Source: Terriglobus roseus DSM 18391 (lineage in GTDB: Bacteria > Acidobacteriota > Terriglobia > Terriglobales > Acidobacteriaceae). Taken from it: 64,000 nt of DNA. Each line of letters starts with the position of its first letter. Positions within the stretch are counted from its first letter, which is position 1. The translations under genes and the position numbers were made by a program. This document shows, one piece after another, positions 42,223 to 50,479 of this stretch. A model generated the notes under the pieces. It was not told the origin of the DNA, searched no databases, and saw only the letters and a list, made by a program, of their open reading frames with translations. Location: the NCBI RefSeq assembly GCF_000265425.1, contig NC_018014.1, positions 682,001 through 746,000 on the forward strand, read 5' to 3'.

Positions 42223-45200
42223 TTAGTCGCCGTGCGCATACTGCGGTTCCGCTTCGTGCAGGTGCTTCTGCATCTCGGCGTCAGACTTTGCGGTGCCGAA
42301 GTACTTGCGGCCGATGCGGTCGAAGAAGAGGTAGACGACCGGCGTTGTGAACAGAGTGAGTACCTGCGAAACGATCAGGCCGCCGATGATGGTGATGCCG
42401 AGCGGGCGGCGGAGTTCGCTGCCGGTGCCGGAGCCGAAGGCCAGCGGTACGCCACCCAGCAGTGCCGCCATGGTCGTCATCATGATGGGACGAAAGCGGA
42501 GCAGGCAGGCCTGGTAGATGGACTCTTCCGGAGTTTTGCCGTGCTCTCGCTCGGCCTCCAGCGCAAAGTCGATCATCATGATGGCGTTCTTCTTCACGAT
42601 GCCGATCAGCAGGATGATTCCTATGAGCGCGATGACCGAGAGATTGGTTCCGGTCACCTGCAGGGCGAGGATGGCGCCCACACCGGCGGATGGCAGGGTG
42701 GAGAGAATCGTGATGGGGTGGATGTAGCTCTCGTACAGGACGCCCAGCACGATGTACACGGTGACCAGCGCGGCGAGAATCAGGATGGGCTCGTTCGCGA
42801 GTGAGGCTTCGAACGATGCGGCCGTGCCCTGGAAGTTCGCGTTGACTGAGAGCGGCATATCCAGCTCTTTCTCAGCCTTGCGGACCTGGTCGACTGCGTC
42901 GCCGATGCTGTAGCCCGGCGCCAGGTTGAACGACAGGTTCACCGCAGGGAATTGGCCTTCATGCGAGATGGCCAGCGTCGCCGGCATCTGAACCAGGTGC
43001 GTGAAGGCGGAGAGCGGCACCTGCGTGCCCGTGGAGCTTTTGACGTAGATGTCGTTCAGCGCCGAGACGTTCTTCTGCCACTTCGGCGCGACCTCGAGGA
43101 TCACGTGGTACTGGTTCTGCTGCGTGAACATGGTGGACACCTGGCGCTGCGCGAAGGCGTCATCCAGCGTGTCGTCGATGTTCTGCGGCGTAATGCCAAG
43201 GCGCGATGCAGTGTCGCGGTCGATGACGAGTTGTGCTTCCAGGCCCTGCGTCGTCTGGTCCGTCGCAATGTCGGTCAAGGCGGGCAGCGTCTGGAACTTC
43301 TTCAGGATCCGGTCCGACCACTCGACGAGTTCCTGGCTGTTGGCATCTTCCACGGCGTATTGGTACTGCGTACGTGCGACGCGGTTCTCGACGGTCAGGT
43401 CCTGCAGCGGCTGCATGTAGGCCTTGATGCCGTCGATCTTGTCGAGCTGCGGCTGAAGGCGACGGATGATCTCGACGGCACTGGACTTACGGTCTTCGCG
43501 ATCTTTCAGGTTGATCTGGATGCGGCCGGAGTTCAGCGTGTTGTTGGTCGCGTCGATACCGATGAAGGACGAGAGCGATTCGACGTCCGGATCCTGCAGC
43601 ATGGCGTGGGCCAGGGCCTGCTGACGCTGGCTCATGGAGGCGAAGCTGATGTCCTGCGCGGCGTCCGTGATGGCGAGGATCACGCCCGTGTCCTGCACGG
43701 GGAAGAAGCCCTTCGGCACCACCATGTACATGATGAGCGTCAGCGCGAAGGTGGCGACGGTGACGAGCAGCGTCAGTGTCTGGTGACGCAGTACCCAGCG
43801 TACGCCGGTGGCGTAACGGTCGATGACCCAGTTGAAGTAGCCCTCGGTGACCTTGTAGAACTTGCCCTTCTGGCTCTCCGGCGTGTGCTTCAGCAGCTTT
43901 GCCGCCATCATGGGCGTCAGCGTCAGCGAGACGACTGCGGAGACGAGAATGGTGACCGAGAGCGTTACAGCAAACTCACGGAAGAGGCGGCCGACGATAT
44001 CGCCCATGAAGAGCAGCGGGATGAGTACGGCGATCAGCGACACCGTCAACGACACGATGGTGAAGCCGATCTGTTCGGAGCCCATCAGCGCTGCTTCCAG
44101 TGGTGAGTGACCCTCCTCGAGGTAGCGGTCGATGTTTTCGACCATCACGATGGCATCGTCGACGACGAAGCCGGTGGAGATGGTGAGTGCCATCAGCGAG
44201 AGGTTATCCAGCGAGTAGCCCAGCATGTACATCACGCCGAATGTGCCCACGATGGACAACGGCACAGCGACCGCAGGGATGATGGTTGCGCGCCAGGAGC
44301 GCAGGAAGAGGAAGATGACACCGATGACAAGGGCGATCGTCAGCATCAATTCAAACTGAACGTCCGAGACGCTGGCGCGGATGGTGCCGGTACGGTCGGT
44401 GAGCGTCTCCAGCTTGACGGATGCGGGCAGAGTCGCCTGCAGCTTGGGCAGCAACGCTTCAATGCGGTCGACGACGCCGATGATGTTGGCGCCGGGCTGG
44501 CGCTGCACGTTGATGATGACGGCGGGCTTGGTGTAGGTCTCGCCGTTCTCGTCACGACGGCCCATCCATGCTGCCTGGAAGCTGTTCTCTGCACCATCGA
44601 CGGCGGTGGCAACGTCGCTCATGCGAACAGGCGAGCCGTTGCGATAAGCGACGATCACGCTGTTGTAGTCGGCGGCTGAAAGTAGCTGGTCATTTGCGCC
44701 GACGGTGAAGGACTGCTTCGGCCCATTGAGGCTGCCCTTAGCCTGATCGACGTTGGCTGCAGCCAGGACGGTACGCAGGTCTTCCAGAGACAGACCATAG
44801 CCGGCAAGGGCGGTTGGGTTGGCCTGGATACGGACGCCTGGCTTCTGGCCGCCGGCGATCGACACGAGGCCGACGCCGGAGAGCTGTGAAATCTTGTTCG
44901 CCAGGATGGTGTCTGCGAGATCTTCGACCTTGGTGAGCGGCAGCGTGTCCGAGGTCAGCGCCAGCGTCAGGATCGGCGAGTCGGCCGGGTTCACCTTGTT
45001 ATAGATGGGAGGATTCGGCAGATCCTTGGGCAGCAGGGCCTGTGCGGCGTTGATGGCGGCCTGCACGTCCTGCTGCGCAACGTCGATGGACTCGTTCAGA
45101 TTGAACTGCAGCGTGATGATGGATCCGCCGCCGGAGGAGACGGAGGTCATCTGGGTCAGGCCGGGGATCTGGCCGAACTGGCGCTCCAGCGATCCGGTCA

Positions 45201-45387
45201 CGGCCGAGGTCATTACGGCCGGCGAGGCGCCCGGGTAGTACGTCTGTACCTGGATGGTGGGGTAGTCGACCTGCGGCAGCGCTGAAACCGGCAGCTGCGT
45301 GTAGGCGACGCCGCCAGCCAGCAGGATGGCGATCATCAGCAGGGCAGTGGCGACCGGACGGAGGATAAATGGCCGGGACGGGCTCAT
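42223..45387 (-). CDS. RND efflux pump inner-membrane subunit (MdtB-like)
   Basis: A 1054-residue RND pump of normal length. It begins MSPSRPFILRPVATALLMIAILLAG; helix 4 carries GFVVDDAIVMVEN and helix 10 GIVKKNAIMMIDFA for proton flow; PVSALPQVDYPTIQVQTYYPGAS is the usual start of the porter domain. Twelve helices are expected. It is first in a two-pump transcript downstream of the adaptor gene. Substrates are likely hydrophobic drugs or metabolites but not readable. GGAG precedes the ATG by ten bases. Confidence 0.94.
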   Translation of the reverse strand: MSPSRPFILRPVATALLMIAILLAGGVAYTQLPVSALPQVDYPTIQVQTYYPGASPAVMTSAVTGSLERQFGQIPGLTQMTSVSSGGGSIITLQFNLNESIDVAQQDVQAAINAAQALLPKDLPNPPIYNKVNPADSPILTLALTSDTLPLTKVEDLADTILANKISQLSGVGLVSIAGGQKPGVRIQANPTALAGYGLSLEDLRTVLAAANVDQAKGSLNGPKQSFTVGANDQLLSAADYNSVIVAYRNGSPVRMSDVATAVDGAENSFQAAWMGRRDENGETYTKPAVIINVQRQPGANIIGVVDRIEALLPKLQATLPASVKLETLTDRTGTIRASVSDVQFELMLTIALVIGVIFLFLRSWRATIIPAVAVPLSIVGTFGVMYMLGYSLDNLSLMALTISTGFVVDDAIVMVENIDRYLEEGHSPLEAALMGSEQIGFTIVSLTVSLIAVLIPLLFMGDIVGRLFREFAVTLSVTILVSAVVSLTLTPMMAAKLLKHTPESQKGKFYKVTEGYFNWVIDRYATGVRWVLRHQTLTLLVTVATFALTLIMYMVVPKGFFPVQDTGVILAITDAAQDISFASMSQRQQALAHAMLQDPDVESLSSFIGIDATNNTLNSGRIQINLKDREDRKSSAVEIIRRLQPQLDKIDGIKAYMQPLQDLTVENRVARTQYQYAVEDANSQELVEWSDRILKKFQTLPALTDIATDQTTQGLEAQLVIDRDTASRLGITPQNIDDTLDDAFAQRQVSTMFTQQNQYHVILEVAPKWQKNVSALNDIYVKSSTGTQVPLSAFTHLVQMPATLAISHEGQFPAVNLSFNLAPGYSIGDAVDQVRKAEKELDMPLSVNANFQGTAASFEASLANEPILILAALVTVYIVLGVLYESYIHPITILSTLPSAGVGAILALQVTGTNLSVIALIGIILLIGIVKKNAIMMIDFALEAEREHGKTPEESIYQACLLRFRPIMMTTMAALLGGVPLAFGSGTGSELRRPLGITIIGGLIVSQVLTLFTTPVVYLFFDRIGRKYFGTAKSDAEMQKHLHEAEPQYAHGD

Positions 45388-45718
45388 ACGCGGAGACTCC
45401 GGAGAGAGGGTAAGGCGGACCGGCTGTGCATCCGAAGAAGGTTCTGCTCGGATGCAGTGGCTAGTCTGCGAATCGGTTCGGCCGGCAGGTCAGGTACTGC
45501 TGGCATGTCGGCTTGGGAAGCGCCGCAACGGCGTCCCGAAACTTCAGTTTTCCGGCCGTCGGCACCAGGCCGGGGCCGTTCCATCGCAGGTTCGCCTTAT
45601 AAGTGACTCAGGCTTCGCTTTGGACCATCTCGCTCCTGGGGAGCCAGATCGTCCGGATTTGCGGCATGCCTGGAAAAGAAAGTTGCCGGAGGTGCGTCGT
45701 TCACCTCCGGCAGTTCGT
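45388..45718 (-). other. Gap between RND adaptor and pump genes
   Basis: Contains the adaptor terminator (45684-45712) and, on the minus strand, a palindromic TTATAA (45597-45602) that could be a -10 for the pump genes. An open frame of 66 codons (45584 to 45384, ATG to TGA) ends in an ATGA overlap with the pump ATG; it is Arg/Ser/Pro-rich and has only weak ribosome-site support, so I do not call it a gene. Confidence 0.4.
45684..45712 (-). terminator. Terminator after the RND adaptor gene
   Basis: Perfect 11-bp stem TGCCGGAGGTG with seven-base loop starting seven bases past the adaptor stop; the leftward exit reads ACTTTCTTTTCC. It implies that the pump genes have their own promoter or rely on partial read-through. 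Confidence 0.75.
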
Positions 45719-47500
45719 TTACTGTGTGGGCGGCGCACCCGCGGGGCGGCGACGCTGTTCGCCGCTTCCCGCAGACGCTGAACCACGTTCACTGCGGTTG
45801 TCGTTGGGGCCGTGACTTGTGGTCAGGCCAGTGCTGTCTGTGGGGGCAGTACCGTTGGCGCGATGCCGTGGTCCACCGGGTGTTCCGGGGTCACGGTCAG
45901 AGGCGCGGCCGTTGGAGAAGGCATCTGCGCCTGCATCCGGCGAACCGCCTGCGGCCGCTTGTCCGCGTGAGCCACGCGCTGCCGCCAGTTCCGTAGAAGG
46001 ATGGGGCACCACACGCGAGCCGGCCTGCAGCTTCTCAGTACCGTCCGTAACCACCTGATCGCCTGCCTTCAGGCCGCTCTTAATGATGACGTCTGTACCC
46101 TGCGAACTGTCGACGACCACCTGCGCAACACGCACCGGGTAGTTCGTCTGCGGTCCGCTGCCTGCTGCGCCGCCGCTACGGCGTCCGCCTGCAGCGCTCG
46201 ATGCGCCGCCACCGGGACCGCCGCCAACTGGGCCGCCGCCGGATGATTCGGCACCGGTGTTGCCGCTGCTGCCCGAACCACCGGCAGGAGCGCCGCCCGC
46301 TGCACTCTGGCCACCGCCTGCAGGGCGTCCGCCTGCGCCTGCCGTTGCGCCGCCGCCCGTCTGGGGCTGGCTGCGATCGATGACGTAGACGAAGCTGCCT
46401 CCGTTGCCGGACTGCACAGCCGCTGCCGGAATCACCAGCGAGTTGGGCCTGTTCTCAAGGATCAGGTGGATATTTACGAACTGGTTGGGAAACAGTGCGC
46501 TGTCGGCGTTATCGAAGACTGCCTTCAACTTCGCCGTGCCGGTGGTCGTGTCGATCTGGTTGTCGATCGTCAGCAGCGAGCCGGTTGCAAGCTTGGTGCT
46601 ATTCGAGCGGTCCCACGCCTCGGCCATCAATTTGTGGCCGCCACGCATGTGCTGAAAGACCGCAGGGATCTGGTCTTCCGGCAGCGTGAAGATCACGGCG
46701 ATGGGCTGCAGCTGCGTGATGACGACCAGGCCAGTCGATCCGGCAGCTGAGACGATGTTGCCCACGTCGACCTGACGCAGACCGACAACGCCGTTGATGG
46801 GCGAGGTGATGCGCGTGTAGTTGACGTTGACCTGTGCCTGCTGGATCGCGGCGCGATCGGCAGCGAGTGTACCCACTGCCTGTCCGGCGGTGCTCTCCTG
46901 CGTCTGCGTGGATTCCTTGCTGACAACGCCGGCGGCGTAGAGCTGCTGATAACGCTGTGCCTGCGCCTGCGCCAGTGCGGCGTTCGCCTGGTCACGCACC
47001 AGATTGCCCTGTGCGACCGACAGTGTGGCCTGGTAGGGACGCGGATCGATCTCGATCAACAACTGGCCCTGCTTTACACGTTGACCTTCCGTGAAGTTGA
47101 CGCGCGTGATCTGACCGTCCACGCGGCTCTTCAGTGTCACCGTGTTGTAGGCGGTCACCGTTCCCAGTGCGGTCAACTGGATGGGGATGGTCTTCATCGT
47201 TGCCACATCGAACGAGACCGGGACGATCTGTCCTGCACCGCCGCGGCGTCCACCGCCGGGACCGCCAGGGCCTCCGGCAGCCGTTGCAGGCTTATGCATC
47301 AGGCGGTAGGCAATGAAGCCGCCGATGGCGCCAACAATCAGGATCAGGACCACAATACGAAGCCAGGAACTCTTGCGGGGGGCTTCCGGATGTTGCGATG
47401 CGTCGTTGGGGAGACCCGTCGACGAGGGCGAGGCGTGCTCCGGCAGGGCCGGGTGCTCGGGCGAGGAAGTGGCAGAGTGCTCGCTTGAAAGTGGCAACAT
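45719..47500 (-). CDS. RND efflux membrane-fusion (adaptor) protein with Gly-rich insertion
   Basis: A 593-residue periplasmic adaptor. A cytoplasmic N-tail of about 45 residues is followed by a membrane anchor (about 46-66), a Gly/Pro linker, the HlyD-like lipoyl half (VTLKSRVDGQITRVNFTEGQRVKQGQLL), the helical hairpin (about 155-225) and its return (NYTRITSPINGVVGLRQVDVGN). Then the barrel domain is interrupted at about residues 379-452 by a 75-residue Gly/Ser/Ala-rich insertion before YPVRVAQVVVDSSQG. The C-terminus is again low-complexity. MdtA-like relatives are near 415 residues. Start set at ATG 47500; the longer frame upstream lacks adaptor features. Confidence 0.9.
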   Translation of the reverse strand: MLPLSSEHSATSSPEHPALPEHASPSSTGLPNDASQHPEAPRKSSWLRIVVLILIVGAIGGFIAYRLMHKPATAAGGPGGPGGGRRGGAGQIVPVSFDVATMKTIPIQLTALGTVTAYNTVTLKSRVDGQITRVNFTEGQRVKQGQLLIEIDPRPYQATLSVAQGNLVRDQANAALAQAQAQRYQQLYAAGVVSKESTQTQESTAGQAVGTLAADRAAIQQAQVNVNYTRITSPINGVVGLRQVDVGNIVSAAGSTGLVVITQLQPIAVIFTLPEDQIPAVFQHMRGGHKLMAEAWDRSNSTKLATGSLLTIDNQIDTTTGTAKLKAVFDNADSALFPNQFVNIHLILENRPNSLVIPAAAVQSGNGGSFVYVIDRSQPQTGGGATAGAGGRPAGGGQSAAGGAPAGGSGSSGNTGAESSGGGPVGGGPGGGASSAAGGRRSGGAAGSGPQTNYPVRVAQVVVDSSQGTDVIIKSGLKAGDQVVTDGTEKLQAGSRVVPHPSTELAAARGSRGQAAAGGSPDAGADAFSNGRASDRDPGTPGGPRHRANGTAPTDSTGLTTSHGPNDNRSERGSASAGSGEQRRRPAGAPPTQ

Positions 47501-47728
47501 GATCTGCGGCGGACCGTCCTGACTTTGTTTCTTATGTATTAATTGTTCGTTTGGCGACGCCGGACAAAGGATTGGCCGGGCACTCCATAGACTATAGGAA
47601 TGACGGGGAACCTCCGCCAATGGTTTCGAGCTATTTCGTAACGTAGCAATAGGAGCTCTCGAGCACTCGCCCACCTATAATGAGGCTGGCCGATTCAAGG
47701 CCCGAGCTTCCAAAGGACACCGCTGAGC

Positions 47729-49258
47729 ATGGACGATTACCGAACCTCTGCGGCAGGAATGCTGTCGGCGGTTGCCGACGGAACCGGCGATGTACCACTA
47801 TGTGTTGACCTGGATGGCACACTCGTCAAGAGCGACACACTGGTCGATGCCATTTTGCTGCTGGCCCGCCAGCAGCCAGCATCACCGTTGTATTGGCCGC
47901 AGTGGGTCAGCAAGGGCAAGGCGAGCTTCAAGCGCGAGATCACCGGGCGCGTTCACATTGATGTGGAGCATCTGCCCTATAACCGCCCTCTGGTCGACTT
48001 CCTTTGGGAGCAGCATGCGCGCGGCCGCCGCATCTACCTGGCCACCGCTGCGGATAAGGGCTTTGCGGACCAGGTCGCAGCTCACTTCGGCGATCTGTTC
48101 ACCGGCGTTCTTGCCTCGGATGGCACGCTGAACCTGGCCGGTGCGAATAAACTCGCCGCCTTTCAGCAGCAGTTTCCGGAAGGCTTTACCTATATTGGGA
48201 ACGCCATGCCGGACCGCACGTTGCTGCAGGCCAGTGTGCAGCCCATGGCGGCCAATCCGCATGGTTCGCTGCGCCGGGCCCTGCGCCGCGATAAGACGTT
48301 GTTGCATCGCGAATTCACCGATCGCCGGCCGGCGCTGAAGGTCTTCCTAAAAGCGATTCGTCTGCACCAGTGGGCGAAGAACATCCTGGTGTTCCTGCCG
48401 GCCATTCTGGCGCACGATCTTTCAGCGCGCAGTATTCTTTGCTCGACGCTGGCCTTCCTTTCCATCTCGTTCTGCGCCAGCGCGACGTACATCATCAACG
48501 ACCTGCTGGACATTGAGGCGGACCGTCGCCACCCACGGAAGCGCCTGCGGCCATTTGCTTCCGGAGACCTCTCCCCGTTTGCAGGCGTCGGCATTATTGG
48601 CGGCTTCTTCGCGATCTCTCTTGCTTTTGCGTTGCTAATGCCGCTTGTCTACCGGTCCTTCCCGGGCGCCGCCGCACACCACAGCATGATGCGGGGACCT
48701 GGCGCTTTTGTGGCATGGTTGGGCATTTACACCATCACGACGCTGTCGTACTCGTTCGCTCTGAAGCGCATGATGTTGATCGATGTGATCGTGCTCAGTG
48801 GTCTGTATACGGTTCGCCTGCTGGCGGGCGCCAGCGCCACCGGTGTACCCATGTCGGAATGGCTGGCCGCGTTTTCCATCTTCTTTTTCCTTTCGCTGGC
48901 CTTCGTCAAACGCTTCAGCGAACTGGAGTTGATGATCGCGAACAATCGCGACAAAGCCTCAGGCCGCGGTTACAAAACGTCCGACCTAGAGCAGCTCCGT
49001 TCCTTTGGAACCAGCAGTGCCTTTGCTGCGGTGGTCGTTCTGTCCATGTACATCTCCAACCTCACGGCAGCACACCTCTACCACCACATGGGCCGACTGT
49101 GGCTACTGATGCCGGTGCTGATTCTGTGGATCAGCCGTGTGTGGCTGCTGGCCAGTCGTGGCGAGTTGCACGAAGACCCCGTCGTCTACGCCATTACGGA
49201 CAAGACGAGCTGGCTGCTTGGCGCGATCTCTGCCGTGATTGTCTGGGTGTCGCTGTAG
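47729..49258 (+). CDS. HAD phosphatase-UbiA prenyltransferase fusion
   Basis: A 509-residue fusion. Residues about 20-190 form a HAD domain (motif I VDLDGTLVKSD near 26; IYLATAADKGF; FTYIGNAMPDRTLL as the acidic end motif). Residues about 205-509 are a UbiA-type membrane prenyltransferase with nine or so helices, motif NDLLDIEADRRHPRKRLRPFASG (about 257-280). The closest known activity group is decaprenyl-phosphate phosphoribosyltransferase and related polyprenyl-lipid enzymes, whose product phosphate could be removed by the HAD part; that coupling is inference. ATG at 47729. The gene is divergent from the RND adaptor. Confidence 0.85.
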   Translation: MDDYRTSAAGMLSAVADGTGDVPLCVDLDGTLVKSDTLVDAILLLARQQPASPLYWPQWVSKGKASFKREITGRVHIDVEHLPYNRPLVDFLWEQHARGRRIYLATAADKGFADQVAAHFGDLFTGVLASDGTLNLAGANKLAAFQQQFPEGFTYIGNAMPDRTLLQASVQPMAANPHGSLRRALRRDKTLLHREFTDRRPALKVFLKAIRLHQWAKNILVFLPAILAHDLSARSILCSTLAFLSISFCASATYIINDLLDIEADRRHPRKRLRPFASGDLSPFAGVGIIGGFFAISLAFALLMPLVYRSFPGAAAHHSMMRGPGAFVAWLGIYTITTLSYSFALKRMMLIDVIVLSGLYTVRLLAGASATGVPMSEWLAAFSIFFFLSLAFVKRFSELELMIANNRDKASGRGYKTSDLEQLRSFGTSSAFAAVVVLSMYISNLTAAHLYHHMGRLWLLMPVLILWISRVWLLASRGELHEDPVVYAITDKTSWLLGAISAVIVWVSL

Positions 49259-49342
49259 GCAGGCAGCTGTCATTTATTCTGAAAGAACGCGCAATCACCC
49301 TGATTCATTTCAGCTACGTGGCTGCGCCAAGTACTGCAACCT

Positions 49343-50455
49343 ATGACGGAAACCATCACACCTTTGACCGCGTTCGATGATGCCTCGCTTGACGAGGCTT
49401 TCCGCGCGCTGACCGATCAGGTCCGCTCGGCCGCATCGCAACTGACGACAGCTGAAGCGCAAGAGAACTTTCGCCTCGATTGGCTGGGCCGTAAGCAGGG
49501 CCGGCTCAAGTTATTGAGCGAGACCTGGCTGAAGACTGCGCCGCCCGAAGCGAAGAAGTCGCTGGGCATGCGATTTAATACGCTGAAGAACGAGATCGAA
49601 GCGGCTCTCGCGAGCGAGCCAGCATCATCGAAAGCAAGCAGCGCGCCAGCACTCGATCTGTCACTGCCAGGCATCCGCCGCAACATCGGCGTTGAGCATC
49701 CGCTGACGCGCACCATGCGCGAGATGACTGCGGTTTTTGCAGCGCTTGGATATTCGGTAGGCATCGGGCCTGAGGTCGAGACGGATTTCTATAATTTTGA
49801 GGCGCTGAACTTTCCGCCGAATCATCCTGCACGCGACACGCAGGACACGCTGGTCGTCGCGGACCAGGAAGGGAAGCCGCTGCGTGAGCGTCTGTTGATG
49901 CGTACGCACACTTCTCCCGTTCAGATTCGCAGCATGGTGTCGAACCCGCCGCCGCTGCGCATCGTCATTCCGGGCAAGGTGCATCGCAACGACGAAAGTG
50001 ATGCCACGCACTCGCCCATCTTCCATCAGGTTGAGGGTCTCTGCGTCGACACGAATATCACCTTCAGTGACCTGAAGGGCACGCTCGATTACGCGATGAA
50101 GGCGTTCTTCGGATCGAGCGTGAAGACGCGCTTCTTCCCATCGTTCTTTCCGTTCACGGAGCCAAGTGCGGATGTGCAGATCTCGTGCCCGTTCTGTGGG
50201 CAGAAGGGCTGCCGCAAGTGCAAGTTCTCGGGATGGATTGAGTTGCTGGGTTGCGGCATGGTCGATCCCGCCGTCTTCGCCGCGGTGGATGCGCGCCGCA
50301 TCGAGAATGGCCTGGAACCCGCGTACGACACGAAGAAGATCAGCGGATTCGCCTTTGGCATGGGCGTTGAACGCATCGCGATGATGAAGTACGGCGTCGG
50401 CGATATCGGCCAGTTTTACTCGGGCGACTTACGGTTTCTGTCTCAGTTTGTATAA
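49343..50455 (+). CDS. pheS: Phenylalanine--tRNA ligase alpha subunit
   Basis: A 370-residue class II catalytic subunit. N-terminal coiled coil (about 10-95), then the core with GHPLTRTMREM-like IGVEHPLTRTMREMTAVFAALGY, YNFEALNFPPNHPARDTQDTL, LMRTHTSPVQIRSM and the class II motif 3 region GFAFGMGVERIAMMKYGVGDI. pheT follows 24 bp later. A Cys cluster (SCPFCGQKGCRKCKFSGW) in the insertion near residue 275 could hold a zinc, a variant seen in some phyla. Confidence 0.97.
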   Translation: MTETITPLTAFDDASLDEAFRALTDQVRSAASQLTTAEAQENFRLDWLGRKQGRLKLLSETWLKTAPPEAKKSLGMRFNTLKNEIEAALASEPASSKASSAPALDLSLPGIRRNIGVEHPLTRTMREMTAVFAALGYSVGIGPEVETDFYNFEALNFPPNHPARDTQDTLVVADQEGKPLRERLLMRTHTSPVQIRSMVSNPPPLRIVIPGKVHRNDESDATHSPIFHQVEGLCVDTNITFSDLKGTLDYAMKAFFGSSVKTRFFPSFFPFTEPSADVQISCPFCGQKGCRKCKFSGWIELLGCGMVDPAVFAAVDARRIENGLEPAYDTKKISGFAFGMGVERIAMMKYGVGDIGQFYSGDLRFLSQFV

Positions 50456-50479
50456 GCGCGAAGCGCGCTCAGGATTGCA

